From the IMG/VR virus record IMGVR_UViG_3300035698_017435, positions 1 to 30,596 of that record: DNA of 30,596 nucleotides; one strand, 5' to 3'. The notes under the pieces were generated by a model, which had not been told where the DNA came from, ran no database searches, and saw only the letters and a list, made by a program, of their open reading frames with translations. Positions 1 to 7,035 of the stretch are shown piece by piece; positions within the stretch are counted from its first letter, which is position 1, and each line of letters begins with the position of its first letter. The DNA comes from a virus. A program made the position numbers and the translations under genes.

Positions 1-72
1 AACGATCAAGTAAAGACGCGCCGAGGCGATAATCACCCCAACGATTCCGAACATGGATAACCAGCCCTTCAC
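1..72 (-). CDS. Possible partial membrane protein, cut by the left edge
   Basis: Read on the minus strand, the frame is open from a TAA near position 129 to the window edge. A GTG lies at position 72 and an ATG at position 54. From the GTG it would give about 24 residues, mostly hydrophobic, ending (M)FGIVGVIIASARLYLIV, which could be a membrane segment. There is no family match and the length is too short to judge. It would be transcribed away from the integrase-like gene. It may be a chance open frame. Confidence 0.25.
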   Translation of the reverse strand, partial: MKGWLSMFGIVGVIIASARLYLIV

Positions 73-132
73 CCTGAAACCTTGCGAGCCACCTTCCTCG
101 GCGTCGTCTTCTACGCCTTGTTATGCTTCTTT

Positions 133-207
133 CGAATAATCTCAAGCTACCGAATAATCTCAAGCTACTGAATAAATGAAATACTACCCGAATAAATGAA
201 ATACTAC
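133..207. repeat. Four degenerate 18-20 bp tandem repeats
   Basis: Two perfect copies of CGAATAATCTCAAGCTAC (133-150, 151-168) are followed by two copies of GAATAAATGAAATACTAC (170-187, 190-207). All four begin GAATAA and end TAC, so they look like one family that diverged and then duplicated in pairs. The last copy contains the start codon of the following small ORF (ATG at 196). The third copy contains an equivalent ATG at 176 that opens a seven-codon frame. Confidence 0.85.
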
Positions 208-396
208 TGGATCACAATAGCAATCGAACACGGCGGAGTGCTAACCACATCAAAGAACGTTCACGGCATCTACTCAACGATGCACTGGAAAGCTGGAGGA
301 AGCGTAAGCGGTGAGCATTGCTCAACGCTGCCGGATGCGCTATCATCTCTCAACCATGCACTGGAAGACGATGCTGCGGATGAATGTTCAGCATAA
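196..396 (+). CDS. Small hypothetical protein, 66 aa
   Basis: This is a 66-residue ORF upstream of the IntI-like recombinase, with no family that I recognise. It has an aromatic start (MKYYW), a hydrophobic first strand and an acidic C-terminus, and no signal peptide or membrane span. The first codons lie inside the last of four tandem repeats, so the start region was duplicated. A seven-codon frame (M-K-Y-Y-P-N-K, 176-199) ends in a TGA that overlaps this ATG, which would allow translational coupling. No Shine-Dalgarno site is seen. I looked for integron attC or attI core sites (GTTRRRY, RYYYAAC) around it and found none, so I do not call it a gene cassette. Confidence 0.5.
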   Translation: MKYYWITIAIEHGGVLTTSKNVHGIYSTMHWKAGGSVSGEHCSTLPDALSSLNHALEDDAADECSA

Positions 397-409
397 CAGT
401 GAAGTATAA

Positions 410-421
410 GAACTTAAGTTC
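410..421. promoter_or_regulatory. 12-bp perfect palindrome before the recombinase gene
   Basis: GAACTTAAGTTC is a perfect palindrome ending 8 nt before the ATG at 430. Its position fits an operator or a recombinase binding site, but nothing else in the window repeats it. Confidence 0.35.
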
Positions 422-429
422 CCTTTATC

Positions 430-1413
430 ATGAAAATTAAAGACGCTCTCGAAAAATTTGAAATTGGAATGCAGGTGGAACGGAAAGCCCGGACCACCCA
501 ATCCAGCTATAAATCCCACGTTCGTCAGTTTCTTTCCTTTTCTACCAAGAGCAAAGCCTCCACCGCCGAGGAAAAAGTTTCAGACTACCTCTCTCTCCTC
601 GCTCGGACTCGCTCCGCAGGACTCCAAAAGCAGGCGCTCAATGCGCTAGTCTGTTTTTATCGGATCATTGGAAGGCCGATAGGGACGCTCCCGGCATGGG
701 CAAGACCTAGAAAAAAGATCACAGTCCCCGCATGGGTAACGATCAAAGAAGCTAAAGAAATCATATCCTTCCTTCCTAGCCCGGCTGATGAAATCGCTTC
801 CCTTCTCATTGGCTCAGGTCTCCGCATTGCGGAATGCCTACGCCTCCGAGTCAAAGACCTCGATCTCGTGCGCCGCACCGTCACCATAAGAGGAGGAAAA
901 GGAAATAAGGACAGGATCGTCATGCTTGCCGGCTCTCTCATCCCCATCCTCACCCAGCGCCTCGAAGTCAACCGGGCAATCTGGACAGAAGACCGCTTCG
1001 AAAAAAGAAACCCAATCCACCTCCCCAACGGCCTAGAGCGAAAATTCCCGAACGCCGGCAGGGAATGGCCATGGTTCTGGATTTTCCCGTCACCCTCAGA
1101 ATCCAAAGACCCAGAGACCCAGCTCCGCCGCCGGCATCACCGTTGCCCCAAGGGTTTCTCAAAAGTCCTCAAAGTCGCCACTCGCCGCGCCGGAACCTCC
1201 AAGCGCGTCACCGCCCACGCTTTCCGCCATGGCTTCGCCACTGCCTACCTCGAAGCTGGTGGCACACTCCCAGAGCTTCAAGAACTTCTCGGACATGCCT
1301 ACATCGAAACCACCCAGATATATACCCATTGCCTTCCCCAACTAGCCTCCAGAGTTTCCAGTCCCCTCGACCATTCAGAAAACAATATCACCCCCATACG
1401 TCGGATAGCATAA
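430..1413 (+). CDS. Tyrosine recombinase of the integron-integrase (IntI) type
   Basis: A 327-residue DNA recombinase with an N-terminal SAM-like core-binding domain (about residues 1-90) and a C-terminal catalytic domain. The catalytic set is complete: R132 in GSGLRIAE, K157 in GGKGNKD, H263 and R266 in HAFRHGFA, H289 in LLGH, and the nucleophile Y298 in IYTH. Between the Lys and the HxxR motif it carries the insertion that separates integron integrases from XerC/XerD: residues about 198-240, with GLERKFPNAG, a W-x-W-x-W-x-FPS stretch and RRRHH. In IntI proteins this patch helps bind folded single-stranded attC. The stop codon abuts the terminase start (TAAATG), so the gene is placed as the first gene of the packaging operon. 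Codon use matches the phage genes downstream. No attI, attC or cassette array is visible. The family assignment is firm; its role in a phage is unknown. Confidence 0.93.
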   Translation: MKIKDALEKFEIGMQVERKARTTQSSYKSHVRQFLSFSTKSKASTAEEKVSDYLSLLARTRSAGLQKQALNALVCFYRIIGRPIGTLPAWARPRKKITVPAWVTIKEAKEIISFLPSPADEIASLLIGSGLRIAECLRLRVKDLDLVRRTVTIRGGKGNKDRIVMLAGSLIPILTQRLEVNRAIWTEDRFEKRNPIHLPNGLERKFPNAGREWPWFWIFPSPSESKDPETQLRRRHHRCPKGFSKVLKVATRRAGTSKRVTAHAFRHGFATAYLEAGGTLPELQELLGHAYIETTQIYTHCLPQLASRVSSPLDHSENNITPIRRIA

Positions 1414-3045
1414 ATGCACTTACTCCGGCACATCTCTCCCCTCGATGGACTGCAATCCACCCCGCTCGCAAGCAGGGAATGGAGGCTACAAAACATCTAT
1501 ACCATCCGAGACGCCAACGGAAAACTTTGCCCTTTCCGCCCCAACCTAGGCCAGCGACTTTTCTGGAATAATTATTGGTATTGCAACCATGTCCTCAAAG
1601 CGCGGAAAGTTGGATTTTCCACCATGATCGAAATCATCTACGCAGATGATCTCCTTTTTTCCTCAACCGGACTCTCCGCCGGGATCATCGATTACACGAT
1701 CGAAGACGCGGAGTCTAAACTCCTCATGCTGCACACCGCATGGGAGCACCTCGACAACGGGGACATCCACCCGGAAACGTGGCAGATGGGAAAGCTCATA
1801 AAGAAAGCAGTTCCACTCGCCTCCCTCGCCGCTCGCAAGATCGAGTTTGAAAATGGATCCATTGCAAAATGCTCCACCTCCCTCCGTGGATCCACTCCCC
1901 AGCGGATCCACCTTTCAGAACCTGGCAAGACTGCAATTTGGGCGCCCAAGAAAATGCGGGAAATTATCAACGGAGCTTTCAATGCCATGACCCCCGGAAA
2001 CATCCGCAACATCGAGTCCACCCATGAAGGAGGCCGCACCGGAGACCATTACCGGCTCCTTCAACAATGCATGCGACTCGACCCACAGAAACTCTCGACC
2101 ATTCAATCGCGATTTCACTTTTACTCTTGGCACATCGATCCTCGCTACCAGCTCCCAACCCATGAACACACCATCCGCCCAGAAATTCTCGACTACTTCG
2201 CTATCCTCGAACGCGACCACGGCATCACCGTCACAGAGGAGCAGATGCTTTGGTATGATCACAAACACCAAGAACAAGGCCACGGCATGAAGAAAGAATT
2301 TCCATCCACCGCCGGCGAAGCCTTCGAATCAATTTTCGAGGGAGCCATCTACGGGAAGCAAATGGCCGACCTCCGAGCAGCCGGCAGAATCATCGACTTC
2401 GGCCACGAAGCTAATCACCCGCTTTTCACCTTTTGGGACATTGGCCTCTCAGACTACACCTCCGTCTGGCTCATTCAAGACGTAGGAAGATCGTTCCTTG
2501 TCCTCGATTGGATGGAAGTGGAAAACGTCCCCGGCTCCGGAATGCCGGACAGGATGCTCCTTTGGGAAAGGAAATACAACAAACCGATTGCCTCCCACTA
2601 CCTCCCGCACGATGCAGAAACCCGAGACCGAGGCACAGGACTCTCCTATCGCGCAGAGCTCGAAGCCGGAGGCATGACCAACATCTCAGTAGTCCCCCGC
2701 ACTTCGGATAAATGGCTAGGAATCGGCTACGTCCGCGACGTGCTCCCTCATTGTTGGTTTCATAAAACCGCTTGCGATACATCCAGAAACGCAGACGGCA
2801 GCACCCACCGCGCCGGCGACACCCAAGAAGACTACCCCTCCGGAGTCGCTTGCCTCGAAGGTTACAGCAAAGACGTTTCCGCCGCTGGACGCTCCTCTCT
2901 CCGTGAAATGCCCAAGCATGACGTTTTTTCCCACAGCGCCGACGCTTTCCGCACCTTCGCAGAAGCCCACCGCCGCAAGATGATCAACGCCCCATCTTCC
3001 CGAGCGAGAAACAAACCCAAAGCCCTCGGAGGCATCAAACGATGA
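1414..3045 (+). CDS. Phage terminase large subunit
   Basis: The 543-residue DNA-packaging motor, ATPase plus nuclease, which threads DNA into the procapsid through the portal. The ATPase half has a divergent Walker A-like segment RKVGFST (residues 64-70), the SLRGSTPQRIHLSE stretch with its acidic pair partner E169, and a coupling-type EST followed by GGRTGDHYRL (about 201-215). The C-terminal RNase H-like nuclease half shows D342 in TFWDIGLSD and D510 in HSADAFRT, the usual metal-binding aspartates of the family. The start codon directly follows the recombinase stop, and the 3' end overlaps the next ORF by ATGA. No small terminase subunit is recognisable nearby. Confidence 0.93.
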   Translation: MHLLRHISPLDGLQSTPLASREWRLQNIYTIRDANGKLCPFRPNLGQRLFWNNYWYCNHVLKARKVGFSTMIEIIYADDLLFSSTGLSAGIIDYTIEDAESKLLMLHTAWEHLDNGDIHPETWQMGKLIKKAVPLASLAARKIEFENGSIAKCSTSLRGSTPQRIHLSEPGKTAIWAPKKMREIINGAFNAMTPGNIRNIESTHEGGRTGDHYRLLQQCMRLDPQKLSTIQSRFHFYSWHIDPRYQLPTHEHTIRPEILDYFAILERDHGITVTEEQMLWYDHKHQEQGHGMKKEFPSTAGEAFESIFEGAIYGKQMADLRAAGRIIDFGHEANHPLFTFWDIGLSDYTSVWLIQDVGRSFLVLDWMEVENVPGSGMPDRMLLWERKYNKPIASHYLPHDAETRDRGTGLSYRAELEAGGMTNISVVPRTSDKWLGIGYVRDVLPHCWFHKTACDTSRNADGSTHRAGDTQEDYPSGVACLEGYSKDVSAAGRSSLREMPKHDVFSHSADAFRTFAEAHRRKMINAPSSRARNKPKALGGIKR

Positions 3046-3443
3046 GCCCTTACCTACAAGCCGCCATCCTCTACTCCAACGCCGGCGATGTCGAAACCCG
3101 CTACACATGGAACGAAGTAATCACCTACCATCTCCACTATGCCCACGTCCTCTCTACCCCCACCGGTTTCCTACTCGCTCGGCCAGTCATTTCCACATTA
3201 ACAGACACGCATGGAACCCTAGACCCCCTTCACTCCCCGACATCCTCAGATTGTTGGCATATTTGGGCAGCAGCCGGAAATCTCCCGGAGTTACTGAGTC
3301 AAGCGCGCCTCCACCCGCTTCCCTTCGTTTCTTGGAATCGCCGGCAAAAATTCCGGATATATTCTCTCGATGTAGTCCTCGCCCGCCATGACAAAAACAC
3401 CCAAAGCCCCCGCAGCTCCACCGCCACCACCGCCACCGGTTAA
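3042..3443 (+). CDS. Hypothetical protein downstream of terminase, 133 aa
   Basis: Its start overlaps the terminase stop (ATGA), a common sign of translational coupling. The protein has no membrane span. The most protein-like stretch is the second half, with CWHIWAAAGNLPELL and FVSWNRRQKFRIYSLDVVLARH. The last 18 or so codons overlap the next small ORF in another frame and look like low-complexity read-through (Ser/Thr/Pro). I do not recognise the family. One copy of the recurring CCCTTCACT nonamer (3226-3234) lies inside it. By position it could be a small morphogenesis factor, but nothing in the sequence proves that. Confidence 0.6.
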   Translation: MSPYLQAAILYSNAGDVETRYTWNEVITYHLHYAHVLSTPTGFLLARPVISTLTDTHGTLDPLHSPTSSDCWHIWAAAGNLPELLSQARLHPLPFVSWNRRQKFRIYSLDVVLARHDKNTQSPRSSTATTATG

Positions 3444-3567
3444 ATCCACCGGTGCAGACCGCGAACAGGCAGAGACCCAGCAACGGAAGAAACAGAAATC
3501 GCGTTACTCATTCGAGGACACCATCCTCTCCTCCAATCCCAACGGCGGTAAATCCACGCTTGGCTAA
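3388..3567 (+). CDS. Small protein between terminase and portal, 59 aa
   Basis: The ATG at 3388 opens a 59-codon frame ending in TAA at 3565-3567, two bases before the portal start. The N-terminus has a run of seven prolines (residues 11-17), then a charged Gln/Lys-rich segment, then a C-terminal tail RYSFEDTILSSNPNGGKSTLG. From memory, phages with this head plan often encode a short protein just before the portal that ends in a similar T-I-L-T/S...K-T-L-L-G tail; that resemblance and the position are the evidence. It overlaps the end of the preceding ORF in a different frame. The function is not known to me. Confidence 0.6.
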   Translation: MTKTPKAPAAPPPPPPPVKSTGADREQAETQQRKKQKSRYSFEDTILSSNPNGGKSTLG

Positions 3568-3569
3568 TC

Positions 3570-5231
3570 ATGTCCGAACAAGCTGAAAACATTGTTCGCA
3601 TCATCGGAGCCCTCGATGCCGAACGCACGCCATGGGAAGGATTATGGCAGGAACTGGCAGACGTTTGCCACCCACGCCGCTCCACCATCCAACGCGCCGC
3701 TCAAACCCAGAACACGCCAGACCGCACCAAGCTGGCCTCGACATTTGACGGAACCGCCCAGCGCGCCAACGGAACCCTCGCTTCCGGACAGTCCGCCCGC
3801 ATCACTCCCATGGGAGCCAGATGGTTTGTCCTACGCCCACCAGCCGAACAAGAAGACAATCCCACTGCCCAAGCCTACTACCACCGCGCCACGGAAATCC
3901 TCGCCGCCAAGCTTGGCACATCAAATTTCTACAACCGGGCGCATGAATGTTATCTCGACCGGGGAGCCTTCGGAATCTCCGCTCTCGAAGCCGTCACCGG
4001 ATCCAATCAAAAAGGGCTCCACTTTCGCGCCCTCCCCGTTGGCTCCTACTCCATCTCGCAAAACTCGCTCGATGAAGTTGACACGATTGCCCACACCTAT
4101 TCGTTCACTCCCGCGCAGATTGTCCAAGCTTTCCAAAAAGTCCCGGAGTCCGTCCAAAAACTCCACGATGATCCATCGACACGATTCACAAAAAAGCTGG
4201 AAATCTCCCGGCTTATTCATCCGCGCCATGATCGAGACCCGCGCAAAAATGATTCTCGAAACAAAGCGTTTGCGTCCTTCCACGTTCTTAAAGCCGGAAA
4301 TCACATCCTCGAAGAATCCGGATTTGACGAAATGCCAATCGCCGTTTCCAGATGGTCCACATGGGGAGAAAGCCCTTACGGATGGGCTCCATCCTACGCA
4401 GCCCTCCCAGAAGCTTCTCAGCTCAATTATTTAGAGCAGCTCCTCGACACCCTGGCCGAGCGCGCCGCATTTCCTCCCGTCCTTGTCCCATCCGGAATGA
4501 CCGAGGACGTTGACTACCGAGCCATGGGAATCACTTCCTTTGATCCAAACAACCCCTCCGCTATGCCGAAAGAATGGCTCACAGGAGGCCGCTATGACAT
4601 TGGCAAAGACCGCTCCCAAGAAAAGCGCGCAGCCATCAAAGAAGCGTTTCACGTTGAACTATTCAACGCCGTTTCACACCTCTCGCCAGACGCCACAGCG
4701 ACCCACGTTTCCGCCATCATATCGGAGTCCCGTGAGCTTTTCCACCCCATCTATTCCAACATGGTCCGCGAGTTTCTCACCCCGATTCTCCGCCGGTGCT
4801 TCGCTCTCCTTATCCGCTCCGGAGAAATTCCACCGCCGCCTCCGGAAATTTTACAGCAAGACGATTTAGGAGCATTTCTAGCCGACCCAGATGTCGAATA
4901 CGTTTCAGCCATGGCGCTCGCCCTGGAACAGTCCCACCTCACTAGCCTCCAAGATATTTTCACCGTCACCGGTCCAATGGGCCAGCTCGATCCAACCATC
5001 TACGACCAACTCGACCCCGCTGCAATCATCCCGCACTTCATCCGAGCCAAGGGACTCCCGTCAAAACTTCTACGCACCCCAAAACAGCTCGAAGAACTCG
5101 CCCAATCCCGTCAGCAACAAGCAGAGCAGCAACAAGCGCTCCAAGCGACCGAAGCCGTCAAAAACCTAGGAGGAGCCGAGCAAGTTGCCAAGGCCGCCCA
5201 GCAACTCCCACCGGACGCATTCCAACAATAA
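3570..5231 (+). CDS. Portal / head-tail connector protein (T7 gp8-like)
   Basis: A 553-residue homologue of the T7-type head-tail connector, the dodecameric ring at one capsid vertex through which DNA enters and leaves. Recognisable segments are the N-terminal PWEGLWQELADVCHPRR, TFDGTAQRANGTLASGQ (about residues 57-75), the RWFVLRPP strand, the YLDRGAFGISALE segment, and the crown and stem region around APSYAALPEASQLNYLEQLLDTLAERA. The C-terminus is a helical Gln/Ala-rich tail (QSRQQQAEQQQALQATEAVKNLGGAEQVAKAAQQLP), usual for this family. The length is typical. The start ATG follows the 59-residue ORF by two bases, so the two are likely cotranscribed. Confidence 0.92.
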   Translation: MSEQAENIVRIIGALDAERTPWEGLWQELADVCHPRRSTIQRAAQTQNTPDRTKLASTFDGTAQRANGTLASGQSARITPMGARWFVLRPPAEQEDNPTAQAYYHRATEILAAKLGTSNFYNRAHECYLDRGAFGISALEAVTGSNQKGLHFRALPVGSYSISQNSLDEVDTIAHTYSFTPAQIVQAFQKVPESVQKLHDDPSTRFTKKLEISRLIHPRHDRDPRKNDSRNKAFASFHVLKAGNHILEESGFDEMPIAVSRWSTWGESPYGWAPSYAALPEASQLNYLEQLLDTLAERAAFPPVLVPSGMTEDVDYRAMGITSFDPNNPSAMPKEWLTGGRYDIGKDRSQEKRAAIKEAFHVELFNAVSHLSPDATATHVSAIISESRELFHPIYSNMVREFLTPILRRCFALLIRSGEIPPPPPEILQQDDLGAFLADPDVEYVSAMALALEQSHLTSLQDIFTVTGPMGQLDPTIYDQLDPAAIIPHFIRAKGLPSKLLRTPKQLEELAQSRQQQAEQQQALQATEAVKNLGGAEQVAKAAQQLPPDAFQQ

Positions 5232-5262
5232 AACCTTAGAAACTCTCAGCCTTAACAACACA

Positions 5263-5622
5263 ATGTCCCATGCCACGAAAACGCCCAACAACCAAGCAAG
5301 CAAAGAAGTCGCCGCAGAAAAAAACCGCAACGCCGGCAGACAGCTCCGCCAGTCATTCCGCCACATCTTCGGAACCTACCAAGACGGAAGCTTTACCGAT
5401 TCCTCCCCAGACGCCGCCCGCGTCATTGCCTGCCTACGCTCCACCGCCGGCTCCAACTCCCCAAGCTTTCTCCCCACAGCCACCGGAAGCTATTGCCCCA
5501 TTGCCGCCGCTTTCCGAGACGGACGAAAATCCATCCTCCTCGAAATCGCTGCAAACTCCCAGCCCGAGCGAGACCCCAACACCGGCGAAAGCGCAGACGC
5601 CAAGCCCACAGCTATCTCATAA
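5263..5622 (+). CDS. Bbp19-like phage head-region protein
   Basis: The 119-residue frame starting at ATG 5263 has C-rich third codon positions like its neighbours, unlike the competing frame that starts seven bases later. The core LRQSFRHIFGTYQDGS...AARVIACLRSTAG...AAFRDGRKSILLEI follows the pattern of Bbp19-type proteins (a phage-head-region family named after Bordetella phage BPP-1), which usually sit between portal and scaffold as here. The biochemical role of the family is unsettled. The frame ends at TAA 5620-5622, but coding character continues in the +1 frame to 5827, so this gene and the next may be one interrupted or frameshifted gene. Confidence 0.7.
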   Translation: MSHATKTPNNQASKEVAAEKNRNAGRQLRQSFRHIFGTYQDGSFTDSSPDAARVIACLRSTAGSNSPSFLPTATGSYCPIAAAFRDGRKSILLEIAANSQPERDPNTGESADAKPTAIS

Positions 5623-5827
5623 CCCAGAGCCATCGCCAGAAGAACCCGCGATCGACCCCGTCTTAGGAACTGGCACAGTCGAATTCTTTATCTATTCCGC
5701 CCGCTTTCACAGCGATGAGAAGTTTTTCCACCTCTACTCACTTCGCGCGCCAAACATGCAGCGCCGTTGCGCCGGAATCAAAAGCGCAAAACCAGCCCTC
5801 GCCCGCCTCAAAAAACTCTTAGCATAA
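5270..5827 (+). CDS. Overlapping +1-frame ORF; only its last ~68 codons look coding
   Basis: This frame is open for 185 codons, but residues up to about 118 are Pro/Thr/Ser low complexity, with the third-position pattern expected of a shadow of the Bbp19-like gene. From about 5623 on, codon use becomes normal and the product looks like a real domain: GTVEFFIYSARFHSDEKFF, then HLYSLRAPNMQRRCAGIKSA, then a basic helical end. There is no ATG or GTG near 5623; the only ATG upstream is 5270, seven bases after the Bbp19-like start. Options are a non-AUG start (a TTG at 5501 is in frame), a +1 ribosomal frameshift from the gene before, true dual coding, or a one-base sequence error. I do not recognise the C-terminal domain. 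Confidence 0.45.
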   Translation: MPRKRPTTKQAKKSPQKKTATPADSSASHSATSSEPTKTEALPIPPQTPPASLPAYAPPPAPTPQAFSPQPPEAIAPLPPLSETDENPSSSKSLQTPSPSETPTPAKAQTPSPQLSHNPEPSPEEPAIDPVLGTGTVEFFIYSARFHSDEKFFHLYSLRAPNMQRRCAGIKSAKPALARLKKLLA

Positions 5828-5864
5828 ACCAAGCATCGCCTTAAAACTCGCACCTTAGAAAACC

Positions 5865-6764
5865 ATGGAAGCAACCCCAGACCTAGCCGCTGCAGTAGTC
5901 CCAGACCCAGCAGTAACACCCGCTGCAGCAGCAGCAAGCCCAGCCGCCGCAGCCCCAGACCCATCCGCAGCAGCCGCAGCAGCACAACCGCCCGTTTCTC
6001 TGATCAACCCAGATGGAACCTTCTCGGAAAACTGGCACACATCACTCGGAGACGAGTTTGCGCCGCACGCAGAAACCGCCGGCAGATTTAAAGACGTTGG
6101 CTCACTTCTTAAAAGTTACGTTCATCTCAGAGGAACCGGTCCAACCTATCCAACAGACACCTCGACACCCGACGAAGTCTCCCGCTTCCAAACCCTCGCC
6201 AACGTCCCCTCAACGCCAGAAGGCTACAACATGGGAATCCCAGAGAACCTCCCAGAAGGGACCGAGTTCAATGAAGACATTGCCAAAGAGTTTGCAGCAG
6301 TCGCGCACAAGCACCACGTCCCAGCTCCCGCGCTCCAAGCTTTGCTTGCCAAGCAAATTGAGATTGAAGGAGCCCGCGCGTCCCAGCACGCCACCACCAC
6401 CGCAGAAACTTCCAAAGCGGCACAGGACTCGCTCATCGCAGAATGGCGCGGAGACTTCACGCAGAACGCCTCCACCGTCCGTCACCTCACCAACACCCTA
6501 GGCGAGCAAGCAGGCATCTCCGAGGACTCCGCAAAGTCCCTCGCTAACAATCCCGACTTTGCCCGCGTAATGATGCAAGTTGCCAAGCTCACCCAGGAAG
6601 ACGGCATCCGCCCTCCATCCGGCTTCGGGGAACTCCGCAGCCCAGCCGAGCAAGCCCAGCAGATCATCGACGGAAAAGATCCAGTCTGGTCGGAAAAATA
6701 TAAAGCCGGCGATGTCTCCGCCTATAACAAAGTTGCAGATCTCTACACCGCTTCGAAGAAATAG
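5865..6764 (+). CDS. Capsid scaffolding (assembly) protein
   Basis: A 299-residue protein between the portal and major capsid genes, the usual place for scaffold. It starts with a long Ala/Pro-rich disordered arm (residues 1-45), then SLINPDGTFSENWHTSLGDE, a conserved-looking segment F-K-D-V-G-S-L-L-K-S-Y-V-H-L-R (about 75-89), a segment with VPSTPEGYNMGIPENLPEGTEF, and a long charged helical C-terminal half. This order is what I know of scaffold proteins in T7-like and related phages of environmental bacteria. It would direct procapsid assembly and leave before or during packaging. A strong terminator follows 23 nt after the stop. Confidence 0.83.
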   Translation: MEATPDLAAAVVPDPAVTPAAAAASPAAAAPDPSAAAAAAQPPVSLINPDGTFSENWHTSLGDEFAPHAETAGRFKDVGSLLKSYVHLRGTGPTYPTDTSTPDEVSRFQTLANVPSTPEGYNMGIPENLPEGTEFNEDIAKEFAAVAHKHHVPAPALQALLAKQIEIEGARASQHATTTAETSKAAQDSLIAEWRGDFTQNASTVRHLTNTLGEQAGISEDSAKSLANNPDFARVMMQVAKLTQEDGIRPPSGFGELRSPAEQAQQIIDGKDPVWSEKYKAGDVSAYNKVADLYTASKK

Positions 6765-6787
6765 CACTCTTCCAACTAAATCCCAAG

Positions 6788-6816
6788 AACCCGCCCAGAA
6801 ATGGCGCGGGTTTTTT
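6788..6816 (+). terminator. Rho-independent terminator after the scaffold gene
   Basis: A hairpin with AACCCGC pairing GCGGGTT, an inner CC/GG pair, one bulged C and a six-base loop, followed directly by a run of six T. It ends the early head operon before the capsid gene. Confidence 0.88.
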
Positions 6817-6850
6817 CTTACCCACTAAACCCTAACTTTCACGACAAACC

Positions 6851-6888
6851 CCCTTCACTCCCGCACCTCCTAAAAATAGCCCAACGTC
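6851..6888 (+). promoter_or_regulatory. CCCTTCACT leader-type element upstream of the capsid gene
   Basis: The 271-nt gap between scaffold and capsid holds the terminator, then CCCTTCACT (6851-6859), and after a shorter spacer CTCC and AATAGC (6875-6880). That is the same order as in the two long elements at 22806 and 26084. Here no ATG follows at the +44 position; the capsid ATG is 185 nt downstream. The rest of the gap shows only a small GTCT/AGAC hairpin (6886-6897) and no other feature I can support. The element could be a promoter or regulatory site for the capsid transcript. Confidence 0.45.
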
Positions 6889-7035
6889 TAACCAGACAGA
6901 CAACCTGATCTCTTTTCGATTTCGGCCCCGTCCCTTCCGCAAGCCACTGGACACGCCCCGCAAGGACAACCGCCACCAGAAGCCAGCAACTCATCCCTGC
7001 CTCTTCTAATCAAAATCTAATCGAAAACTAAAATC

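Noticed and set aside
1-430. Integron attI/attC sites or a gene cassette around the 66-aa ORF
   Set aside because: No GTTRRRY / RYYYAAC pair or long imperfect palindrome could be found by eye on either strand.
3592-4434. 280-residue plus-strand ORF in another frame inside the portal gene
   Set aside because: It is Pro/Ser/Thr low complexity, as expected from a shifted reading of C-rich codons; the portal frame has clear homology.
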